This document shows, one piece after another, positions 52,845 through 60,112 of a stretch of DNA of 64,000 nt. Position numbers and translations under genes: made by a program. How positions within the stretch are numbered: the first letter of the stretch is position 1; every line of letters begins with the position of its first letter. Source of the DNA: Glutamicibacter halophytocola (GTDB lineage: Bacteria; Actinomycetota; Actinomycetes; Actinomycetales; Micrococcaceae); assembly GCF_001302565.1 (NCBI RefSeq), contig NZ_CP012750.1, forward strand, positions 682,001 to 746,000, read 5' to 3'. The notes under the pieces are model-generated. The model ran no database searches. It was given only the letters and a program-made list of their open reading frames with translations, and was not told the DNA's origin.

Positions 52845-52863
52845 CTAAGTTAGACGTACCTAA
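52845..52863. promoter_or_regulatory. Candidate DtxR/IdeR iron box
   Basis: Nineteen bases matching the palindromic TTAGGTTAGGCTAACCTAA consensus at 14 positions, including an intact ACCTAA half. It lies between the siderophore gene and the putative small RNA promoter. Confidence 0.55.
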
Positions 52864-52894
52864 TAAAAAATTCAGAATATTAGGTGATTAGGGC

Positions 52895-52932
52895 TTGACG
52901 TTATTAGGGCTAGTTAGGTTATGCTTATTCCA
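52895..52932 (+). promoter_or_regulatory. Putative promoter and second iron-box-like site of the small RNA
   Basis: TTGACG at 52895-52900 and TTATGC/TATGCT at 52919-52925 (spacing 18-19). A TTAGGTTA-led sequence at 52914-52932 matches the iron-box consensus at 13 of 19 positions and covers the -10 region, where a repressor would block transcription. Confidence 0.45.
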
Positions 52933-53140
52933 GAGCTTCTCCCGTGTGTGGTCGGGAGAAGCGACTAACTTGACCGATATCATCGGCCAGTTCACTACGG
53001 TTCGAGGTTGCTCACCTCGACCTAGTGGTCGGCTTAGCCGGCTTGAATAAGGGGAATAGGGAATCGGGTGGCCTGCTCAGTCATCCGGATCGCAGAAAAA
53101 GGAACTTGCCAGGATTGCACACCTTGGCAAGTTCCTTTTT
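52932..53140 (+). ncRNA. Putative structured small RNA, probably iron-regulated
   Basis: About 210 bases between a promoter-like sequence and a strong terminator, with no ORF. It can fold into successive hairpins: GCTTCTCCCG with CGGGAGAAGC (52935-52962), AACTTGACCGAT with ATCGGCCAGTT (about 52967-52993), CGAGGT with ACCTCG (53003-53019), and the terminator. Iron-box-like sites at its promoter suggest a DtxR-controlled RNA comparable in logic to mycobacterial MrsI. It does not match a known RNA family that I recognise. Confidence 0.5.
53096..53140. terminator. Rho-independent terminator of the small RNA
   Basis: A perfect 16-bp stem (53096-53111 with 53125-53140) ending in TTTTT on the plus strand and A-run/T-run on the minus strand; the last base is shared with the AlkA gene's stop codon. 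Confidence 0.93.
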
Positions 53141-53991
53141 CATTGCTCGCGATGCTCGGAGTCATAAGCCCATAAGAGCAGTGTGGCCAGGTATCCCGCG
53201 CCGGCGGGAAGCGATTCCCTGATGGCCGGGGGAATGCTTGAATTCTTGAGCGCGCGCCTGACGACAAGATCAGAATCCAGGAAGATCTGTGAATCCCGTA
53301 GCCCGCGCAGTGCCATATAGTCCCTGGTCCAAGGTCCTACTCCGCGTAAAGACAGCAGTTGCGCCAGGAATTCGGTTGGCCGGTGAACCAGGGATTCCCC
53401 GGACTCCATATACCACTGCGACACGGCATGCAGTGTTGCTGCTCGCGCCAATGGGCACCGGATGATGGATTGAATTTCGGGCGCGCTCAGTGCTGACGTT
53501 GCTTCGGCAGTCGGAAACGCGCGAAGCCCTGATGCGTGCGCCTCGCCCAGGTGTTCGACATACCTTCCAGCGAGCGTTCGCGCGGCGGCCAGGGAAACCT
53601 GCTGGCCAATGACCGTAGTCGCCAGAGCCTCGAACCGGTCCGGGTAGCTGATGAGCCTCAGATTCGGAAATGACGCAGCCATCGCGTCGAGCCCCGGCAT
53701 CTTCGCAAGGGATTCATAGGCTGGAGAGGTGTCTTGCTGCAATCCGAACCAGTGATTGATGATGGTTTGCAGGCTGGGGACTAATATGGCAGGCGCATCA
53801 TGCTCTACGGATATTCCTGACGGGTCCAATGCCAGGTGGACATCGATGAGGTGTCCGCCAACGCGCAGGATCCGGCGAACTTCCGCGGTGGACGGCTCGA
53901 TTCTTTCCTGGGCTGGAAGGGAATGGAGCCGCAACACGGACAAAGCATGTACGATGTCCAGTGTTCCGGCTGCCTCCAGGCGCAATGCCAT
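53140..53991 (-). CDS. AlkA-type DNA-3-methyladenine glycosylase 2
   Basis: 283 residues, HhH-GPD superfamily. The helix-hairpin-helix LLSLRGVGPWTRDYMALRG is followed by the catalytic Asp in FLDSDLVVRRAL; TTVIGQQVSLAAARTLAGRY is the usual upstream helix. It removes alkylated purines from DNA. The E. coli Ada-type N-terminal domain is absent. The start overlaps the end of the Tag gene region, 5 bases after its stop, so the two glycosylases form one operon. Confidence 0.9.
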   Translation of the reverse strand: MALRLEAAGTLDIVHALSVLRLHSLPAQERIEPSTAEVRRILRVGGHLIDVHLALDPSGISVEHDAPAILVPSLQTIINHWFGLQQDTSPAYESLAKMPGLDAMAASFPNLRLISYPDRFEALATTVIGQQVSLAAARTLAGRYVEHLGEAHASGLRAFPTAEATSALSAPEIQSIIRCPLARAATLHAVSQWYMESGESLVHRPTEFLAQLLSLRGVGPWTRDYMALRGLRDSQIFLDSDLVVRRALKNSSIPPAIRESLPAGAGYLATLLLWAYDSEHREQ

Positions 53992-53996
53992 GGGCT

Positions 53997-54590
53997 TCAG
54001 GCCCAGATTCCTGAGCTGCCTCGGCGATGGGATCCCACCAAATGGGTATCGACCATGCCGATGGCTTCCATGAGCGCGAACATTGTCGTGGGCCCCACAA
54101 ATTTGAACCCGCGTTTCTTCAATTCCTTGGCCAGCTCCTTGGATTCGGCGCTCTGGGTCGGGATTTCTGCCGCGATCCGCGGGGCTGGAGTTTGCTCTGG
54201 CTTGAAGGACCAGATGAAATCGGCCAGCCCTCCCTCTTCGCGCATCATGAGCGTGGCTTCCGCGTTGGCGATGGTGGCGCGAATTTTCAGTTTATTGCGC
54301 ACGATGGCGGGGTTGTCCATGAGGCTATCAAAGTCATTCTCGGTGAACAGCGCAACCTTTTCAGGGTCGAAGTTGGCAAACGCCTCCCGGAAGGCTTCCC
54401 GCTTGGAGAGAATGATGGCCCATGAGAGCCCGGATTGGAAGCATTCCAGGCTCAACCGTTCGAAGACTCCTGCTTCGGTGTTCACCGGCATGCCCCACTC
54501 GGAATCGTAATAGGTGCGGAGCATATCGCTGGTGGCAGCCCATTGCGGGCGGGCAAGGCCATCTTCGCCGATAACAAGATCTTCAGTCAT
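53997..54590 (-). CDS. tag: Tag-type DNA-3-methyladenine glycosylase I
   Basis: 197 residues with Tag family motifs: YYDSEWGMPV, FERLSLECFQSGLSWAIILS, VRNKLKIRATIANA and FVGPTTMFALMEAIGMVDTHLVG. It excises 3-methyladenine. The four zinc ligands of E. coli Tag (two Cys, two His) are mostly not conserved: the N-terminal Cys and His are replaced (Tyr in YYDSEWG) and the C-terminal Cys is missing, leaving one His. This places it in the zinc-less type. It is followed directly by the AlkA gene. Confidence 0.9.
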   Translation of the reverse strand: MTEDLVIGEDGLARPQWAATSDMLRTYYDSEWGMPVNTEAGVFERLSLECFQSGLSWAIILSKREAFREAFANFDPEKVALFTENDFDSLMDNPAIVRNKLKIRATIANAEATLMMREEGGLADFIWSFKPEQTPAPRIAAEIPTQSAESKELAKELKKRGFKFVGPTTMFALMEAIGMVDTHLVGSHRRGSSGIWA

Positions 54591-54895
54591 GAATCTATCT
54601 TCGCATTATATGAGGTCAAGGGCATGTACTGAAGAAATGCTTCAGAATTTAGTAAATCCCCGGTGGTGCTTGGGCAGCCGCGCACGGGCCACGTCCTGGG
54701 CGTCCCATCCTTGAATTTCCACCGCTGGGGAAGAGTGCCGACGAGGTGAAAAAGTTGCGTCTTCGCGGTCAGCATATGCGTGGCCTGCCGGGGCGTGCGC
54801 GTAACAATCGGAAGTTGCCAGGCGCTCAGCTGGCGCAGTTAATGCCCTGGCCCTGATTGGCTTTCACAAGGGGTTCAATTTTCCAGTTCAACCGT

Positions 54896-54921
54896 CTATC
54901 ATCGTTATATGGCGATGATAG
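54896..54921. promoter_or_regulatory. ArsR-family operator over the start codon
   Basis: CTATCATCG (54896-54904), 8 bases, CGATGATAG (54913-54921): a perfect 9-bp inverted repeat covering the annotated ATG of the ArsR gene. Typical size and position for a SmtB/CzrA-type operator. Its overlap with the ATG suggests a leaderless mRNA or a slightly later start. Confidence 0.75.
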
Positions 54922-55280
54922 AGTCTAGAAGCGATGATTTGCTGGATCGCGACGGCAAGATGCGGCAAGCTGCGCTCTTCCATGCCCTCGCTGACCCGAC
55001 AAGGTTGCTGATCCTTGAACATCTGAAAACCGGTGAGCACAAGGTCAGGGAACTGACCGATCATCTAGGGCTGGCCCAGAGCACGGTCAGTGCCCATCTT
55101 GCCTGCCTTCGGGATACTGATTTGGTCACTGTCCGGAGCCAGGGGCGGGCGAGCATCTACGCACTGGGGCAGGCCGAGTACTTGGACCAGCTGCTCACCT
55201 TGGCACAGCTAATCGTCCCAAACCAATCGCAGGCGCATCACTGGCAAGAAGCGCACTCAAGCCAGCAAGTAGAGGTGTAG
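54909..55280 (+). CDS. ArsR/SmtB-family metal-sensing repressor
   Basis: 123 residues, winged helix (VRELTDHLGLAQSTVSAHLA, then VRSQGRASIYAL). A C-terminal His cluster (QAHHWQEAHSS) is consistent with the alpha-5 Zn site of CzrA/SmtB-type sensors. It probably represses the CDF efflux gene two bases downstream until Zn2+, Co2+ or a similar ion binds. ATG 54909 or 54915 has no ribosome-binding sequence; a later ATG at 54960 is possible. Confidence 0.9.
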   Translation: MAMIESRSDDLLDRDGKMRQAALFHALADPTRLLILEHLKTGEHKVRELTDHLGLAQSTVSAHLACLRDTDLVTVRSQGRASIYALGQAEYLDQLLTLAQLIVPNQSQAHHWQEAHSSQQVEV

Positions 55281-55282
55281 CC

Positions 55283-56209
55283 ATGGGCCACGATCATTCG
55301 CACGGCCACTCCCACGATCATTCGGAGGCCAACCGCTCTCGACTTGCCTGGGCCTTTGGCATCACGGCAGCCATTCTCATTGCCGAAATCATCGGGGCCA
55401 TTGTCACTAGCTCGTTGGCCTTGCTCGTCGACGCGGCACACATGCTGACCGATACCCTCGGGCTGCTGCTGGCGCTCACCGCGGCCAATTTGATTGCGCG
55501 CAAGCCCACCACCAAGCGAACCTGGGGATTCCGGCGCGCCGAAGTGCTCTCGGCAACACTGCAATCAGCGCTGCTGCTCGCAGTCGGCATCTACGCCGCC
55601 ATCGATGCCGTTCGCCGGCTGTTCACGCCAACAGAAATCCAGCCAACAGGCCTGCTCGTTTTTGGCGTGATCGGTTTGCTGGGAAATGTCATTTCCATGT
55701 GGATCATCTCCGCGGGACGCAAGAACAACCTGAACATGCGCGCAGCGTTCCTTGAAGTTGTCAATGACGCATTGGGCTCGGTGGCAGTTATCGTTGCCGC
55801 CGTTGTCATCGCAACTACCGGATGGATGGCAGCAGACTCGATTGCTGCCCTGGTCATCAGCGCCCTGATCGTTCCACGTGCCATGAAGCTGTTGAGCGAA
55901 ACGACTCATATTCTGCTGGAATCCACGCCGCGAGGGCTGGATCTCATTGCGGTGCGCGAGCACCTGGAGAACCAGCCCGGTGTCATTGCCGTGCATGACC
56001 TGCACGCTAGCCAGATAGCCTCGAACCTGCCGGTGCTCACCGCCCATGTGGTCGTCGAGGATTCGATGTTCTCGGCTGGAGTCGCGGGAGACTTGCTGAA
56101 GAACCTGCAAAATTGCGTGGCCGACCACTTCCCGATCAGCATTGAGCATTCGACGTTCCAGATCGAGCCATCCTCGCATCAAAGCACCGAGCACCAGCAC
56201 GGCTGCTAG
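55283..56209 (+). CDS. Cation diffusion facilitator (CzcD-like Zn/Co/Cd efflux)
   Basis: 308 residues, six membrane helices and a cytoplasmic C-terminal domain. A His-rich N-terminus (HDHSHGHSHDHS) precedes TM1; the Zn site residues are in LVDAAHMLTDT (TM2) and TM5 (DALGSVAVI region), with a His-rich end (HQSTEHQHGC). It exports divalent metal by proton antiport. It forms a two-gene operon with the ArsR repressor; start ATG 55283 after AGAGGTG. Confidence 0.93.
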   Translation: MGHDHSHGHSHDHSEANRSRLAWAFGITAAILIAEIIGAIVTSSLALLVDAAHMLTDTLGLLLALTAANLIARKPTTKRTWGFRRAEVLSATLQSALLLAVGIYAAIDAVRRLFTPTEIQPTGLLVFGVIGLLGNVISMWIISAGRKNNLNMRAAFLEVVNDALGSVAVIVAAVVIATTGWMAADSIAALVISALIVPRAMKLLSETTHILLESTPRGLDLIAVREHLENQPGVIAVHDLHASQIASNLPVLTAHVVVEDSMFSAGVAGDLLKNLQNCVADHFPISIEHSTFQIEPSSHQSTEHQHGC

Positions 56210-56351
56210 CAAGGGCGGCTGGAAAACCCGGCGGATAACCTGTGGTTTAGTTTTGCCGGGGCTGGGTCATACCTGAGTATGATGCGCTGCCTAATCAAGT
56301 CAAGCCTGTTGGTGGATGCCCATCTGGCTAGGGAATTTATATTCTTTTGGT

Positions 56352-57101
56352 ATGACTTCTGAAACCCTGCCAAAAACTGACCATGCGGTCGCCGCTCGTG
56401 GGCTGACCAAAACCTACGGACATGACACCACCCGGGTTGAGGCTCTTCGCAGCGTCGATGTCTCGTTCGCACGTTCTCGTTTCACTGCCATCATGGGTCC
56501 TTCCGGATCCGGCAAATCAACCCTGATGCATTGCCTGGCTGGCCTGGACTCGGCAGACAGCGGCGAAATCATCATCGGCGGCAAGAACTTGCTCTCGCTC
56601 AGCGACGATCAGCTCACCGAGATGCGCCGCGAACAGATTGGTTTCGTTTTCCAGTCGTTCAACTTGGTCCCCACCATCAACGCGCAAGACAACATCTTGC
56701 TGCCCCTGTCCCTGGCTGGCAAGAAGCACGACAAGGCCTGGTTCGACACGGTCATCAATGCCTTGGGCTTGCGCGACCGCCTGACCCACAAGCCACATGA
56801 ACTCTCCGGTGGGCAGCAGCAGCGCGTGGCCGTAGCCCGTGCGCTGCTCACCCGCCCTGAGGTTGTCTTTGGCGATGAGCCAACTGGCAACTTGGATTCC
56901 CGAACCGGCGCCGAAGTCCTGTCGCTGATGCGTACTTCCACTCGCGAAATGGGACAGACCATCATCATGGTGACCCACGATCCCGTGGCAGCATCCTACG
57001 CAGACACCGTGCTGCTCATGAAAGACGGCGCGATCGTCGGAACCATCGAGGAGCCAACCGTGGCTACCGTGTCCGAGGCACTCGCCTCATTGGCGGAGTA
57101 A
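56352..57101 (+). CDS. ABC transporter ATP-binding protein (MacB/LolD type)
   Basis: 249 residues: Walker A GPSGSGKST, Q-loop FVFQSFNLVPT, signature LSGGQQQRVAVARAL, Walker B VVFGDEPTGNLDSRTG and H-loop in MVTHDP. It partners the FtsX-type permease three bases downstream. ATG 56352 has no ribosome-binding sequence but lies 8 bases after a TATATT -10 element (56338-56343), which fits a leaderless mRNA. An earlier in-frame ATG at 56316 is open but less likely. Confidence 0.92.
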   Translation: MTSETLPKTDHAVAARGLTKTYGHDTTRVEALRSVDVSFARSRFTAIMGPSGSGKSTLMHCLAGLDSADSGEIIIGGKNLLSLSDDQLTEMRREQIGFVFQSFNLVPTINAQDNILLPLSLAGKKHDKAWFDTVINALGLRDRLTHKPHELSGGQQQRVAVARALLTRPEVVFGDEPTGNLDSRTGAEVLSLMRTSTREMGQTIIMVTHDPVAASYADTVLLMKDGAIVGTIEEPTVATVSEALASLAE

Positions 57102-57104
57102 ACG

Positions 57105-59600
57105 ATGCTGCACGTAGCACTTTCCAATATCAAGACCTACGCCCGGCGCTATATCGCCGTCGTGCTTGCCGTGGCCATCGGCACCGCGTTCCTCGCGGCA
57201 ACGCTGGCAGTGAATTCGTCAACACAGGCGACCTTGAAGAATTCCTTGGGGGATTCTTACAAGTCCGCCGACTTGGTGGCCTACTGGGATCCAAGCCCAA
57301 GCGCCGACCCCGACCAGACAACTGAGCTCACCGCCAAAGAAATCGATGGCGTTCGCAATCTCCCAGGAGTGTCTACCGCCTATGGCTTGGGCTATGCCTA
57401 TGGCCAATTGCATACCGCGGATAATGGATACACCATTCAGATCCAGCCGGTCGACCCGAATCAGGGGCTGGGTGGAATGGAACTTCTCGAAGGCCGCGCT
57501 CCGCTGGCCAACAACGAGATGATCATCGATGATTCCCATGCCAAGGACATGGGCATCTCCGTCGGAGATGTTGTGGCCCTGAGCGACGACCAGGGGAAGA
57601 CCCAGAACATCAACATCGTCGGTATTCAGCGTTCCTCGGCTAACCCGCAGACTTCCGCCTACGCCTTGGGCGGCATGAGCGAAAAGGCATGGAGCCACTT
57701 CGCCGGCGACAGCGCCATATTCCGCGACATCGTCATCAATAGCGATGGTTCCATTGAGGCTGTTCGGCAGGACCTGCAAGACTACTTTGCAGACCAGAAG
57801 AAAATTGACGTCGCAGTGGTCACCGCGGATCAAAAGGTTATTGACGAAGTGGCCCAGATGACCGGTGGCACCGACCAGCTGAGCATAATCCTGATTATTT
57901 TCGCTTTGATCGCGCTCGTAGTTACCGGCCTGGTTGTAGTCAACACGTTCTCCGTGGTGATTGCACAGCGAACCCGGGAATTGGCGCTGCTTCGCACCCT
58001 GGGCGCCAAGCGCAAGCAGATCCGCAGCTCGGTACTGATTGAAGCCCTCGTGATTGGCATCGTGGCATCGGTGATTGGCGTCTTGCTGGCCATCGCGTTG
58101 ATGGCTGGTTTGATCCAGCTGCTGCACACCCTGGTCCCTGCCATGTCATACGCAACGCTCTCGATGACCCCTGTCGGTCTCGCGGTTCCAATTGCTGTCG
58201 GCATCTTGATGACGGTTGTTGCTGCAAGCTTGCCTGCTCGCCGGGCCATGAAGCTGGCGCCGCTGGCCGCTCTGCGCCCGTTTGACGCTGCGAGCGTGAA
58301 GAACCGCGCGGGCATTGTGCGCATCGTCTTTGGAGCGGTGTTGGCCCTCATCGGTGTTGGCCTGCTGGTCTTCGGCGCAGTCAAGGGGAATCTGGTCGTA
58401 GCCTTCCTGGGCGGCTTGGTGTCCTTCCCGGGGATCTTGATGCTCGCCTCGCTGTTCGTACCGAGCAGCGTCGCCGGTATTGGCAAGGCGATTGCCGGCA
58501 AGTCGACCTCCCGCCGCCTGGCTGCATTGAACGCGGTGCGCAATCCAGGGCGCACCACGGCCACGGCGACTGCCTTGCTGATCGGCGTGACGCTGGTTTC
58601 GATGATCATGGTTGGCGGCCAGACCGCCAAGGCCAGCCTGAACAATTCGGTTGCTGCCGAGTACCCCGTGGACATGATGGTCTCGTTCTACGACGGAGCG
58701 ACCAGCAAAGCCAAAGCGGAAGAGCTGGCCAAGACGATCGATGGCGTTGACGGCGTCAGCGCCACCTCGACTTTCACCAGCTCGTATGCCGATGCGGATC
58801 TGGACATGGGCGAACCGGTCAACATCCAGCTGATTGCTGTTGATCCGCAGGAGTACGCCAAGACGGTTCTGGACCAGAAGGTCGTGCCCGAGAATGGCGA
58901 ACTGATCTTGTCCCAGTGGGAGACCGACCAGAAATCCATCGAGGTCGCTGGACAGTCGCTCAAGGTCAAAGAATCAGGCGCGCTGCTCTCAGGAAACCTG
59001 ATCACCAATGAGACCCTCAAAACCTTGGAGATCAAGGATCCGAGTTCATACCCCGGAATCATCGTCAAGGTGGATTCCAGTATCGCAGGCTCGCAGATCA
59101 ATGAACTGGTGACCGAAATTTCGGACATCACCGGCGTTGAATCCTCGATGATTGACGGCGGCGTGGTCATGAAGTCGATGTTCACGCAGATCATTGATGT
59201 GCTTCTGACCATTGTTTCGGCGCTCCTTGCCGTCGCGGTGCTCATCGCATTGATTGGCGTCGCCAATACGCTCAGCCTCTCGGTGCTTGAACGGACCCGC
59301 GAGAACTCGCTGCTTCGGGCCTTGGGCCTGAAGAAGAAGCAGCTGCAAAGCATGCTGGCCACCGAAGCGGTCCTTATCGGTGGTGTCGCGGCCTTGCTCG
59401 GCATGGTCCTCGGAGTTGCCTACGGCTTGCTGGGTGCCCAGTCGGCATTGGCATCCATGGGAACCTTGACCTACTCCATCCCGTGGTGGCAGCTGGCAGC
59501 AGTCCTTGCCGTGAGCGTGATCGCTGCGCTCCTGGCATCCATCACCCCAGGGCGACGGGCTGCAAGGCTTTCACCAGTAGAAGGCTTGGCAACCGAGTAA
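57105..59600 (+). CDS. ABC transporter permease, FtsX/MacB type (two FtsX domains)
   Basis: 831 residues with the actinobacterial double-FtsX layout: TM helix at about 17-40, a large MacB-like extracytoplasmic domain, three helices at about 260-385, then further helices (about 405-440), a second extracytoplasmic domain and three final helices (about 700-825). The recurring RTRELALLRTLGAKRKQIRS and RTRENSLLRALGLKKKQLQS loops are the FtsX coupling segments. Substrates of this type include lipids, peptides and antibiotics; the present one is unknown. Confidence 0.92.
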   Translation: MLHVALSNIKTYARRYIAVVLAVAIGTAFLAATLAVNSSTQATLKNSLGDSYKSADLVAYWDPSPSADPDQTTELTAKEIDGVRNLPGVSTAYGLGYAYGQLHTADNGYTIQIQPVDPNQGLGGMELLEGRAPLANNEMIIDDSHAKDMGISVGDVVALSDDQGKTQNINIVGIQRSSANPQTSAYALGGMSEKAWSHFAGDSAIFRDIVINSDGSIEAVRQDLQDYFADQKKIDVAVVTADQKVIDEVAQMTGGTDQLSIILIIFALIALVVTGLVVVNTFSVVIAQRTRELALLRTLGAKRKQIRSSVLIEALVIGIVASVIGVLLAIALMAGLIQLLHTLVPAMSYATLSMTPVGLAVPIAVGILMTVVAASLPARRAMKLAPLAALRPFDAASVKNRAGIVRIVFGAVLALIGVGLLVFGAVKGNLVVAFLGGLVSFPGILMLASLFVPSSVAGIGKAIAGKSTSRRLAALNAVRNPGRTTATATALLIGVTLVSMIMVGGQTAKASLNNSVAAEYPVDMMVSFYDGATSKAKAEELAKTIDGVDGVSATSTFTSSYADADLDMGEPVNIQLIAVDPQEYAKTVLDQKVVPENGELILSQWETDQKSIEVAGQSLKVKESGALLSGNLITNETLKTLEIKDPSSYPGIIVKVDSSIAGSQINELVTEISDITGVESSMIDGGVVMKSMFTQIIDVLLTIVSALLAVAVLIALIGVANTLSLSVLERTRENSLLRALGLKKKQLQSMLATEAVLIGGVAALLGMVLGVAYGLLGAQSALASMGTLTYSIPWWQLAAVLAVSVIAALLASITPGRRAARLSPVEGLATE

Positions 59601-59617
59601 TAGCCGCGTAGTGCTCA

Positions 59618-59665
59618 AGGCCGGGCCCGGAATAACAGCGATCCTGTTCTCCGGGCTCGGCCTTT
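59618..59665 (+). terminator. Terminator of the ABC transporter operon
   Basis: Near-perfect stem of about 21 bp with a 4-base loop (arms 59618-59639 and 59644-59664), followed by TTTT. Confidence 0.85.
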
Positions 59666-59701
59666 TCGCTGCAATTGCAGTTGCAGATATAGATTGGCCC
59701 C

Positions 59702-60046
59702 ATGAACATAGAACTCACCCGGTTCCGGGTGCTTCCCGGAAAGACTGCCTCGGTCAACGAATGGATGGAACTGCTTAACTCCAGCTTGCCTGCGGTCCTT
59801 GAGACCCTGGAGCAAGAAAAGATGTACGTCGAAACGATCTTTAGCGAAAGCATCGACGGGGTCGAGTACCTGTACTGGTACAGCATCCAAGGCGAGAACG
59901 GTGTCGAGGTCAAGGACTCGAATCACGAGATCGACAAGGCCCACTTGAGGTATTGGAAAGAATGCATTGACCCCGACTACGCACCGCAGGATCTGCGCCC
60001 TCGAGTGAATATGATCCCTGAACGCATTCAGTCCCTCATGAAGTGA
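59702..60046 (+). CDS. DUF6176 family protein
   Basis: 114 residues matching DUF6176 (ELTRFRVLPGKTASVNEWME; LYWYSIQGENG; HEIDKAHLRYWKECI), a small dimeric alpha-beta barrel-like family with no known reaction. It has its own region between two terminators and converges on the jetC gene. Confidence 0.8.
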   Translation: MNIELTRFRVLPGKTASVNEWMELLNSSLPAVLETLEQEKMYVETIFSESIDGVEYLYWYSIQGENGVEVKDSNHEIDKAHLRYWKECIDPDYAPQDLRPRVNMIPERIQSLMK

Positions 60047-60058
60047 ATGCAGCACCGC

Positions 60059-60102
60059 GACATTAAAGGTCCACTTCACAGGGGAACTGGACCTTTAATG
60101 TC
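60059..60102. terminator. Bidirectional terminator, DUF6176/jetC
   Basis: A perfect 15-bp stem (60059-60073 with 60088-60102) between the convergent DUF6176 and jetC genes, overlapping neither. Confidence 0.85.
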
Positions 60103-60112
60103 GGGTGGGGCG

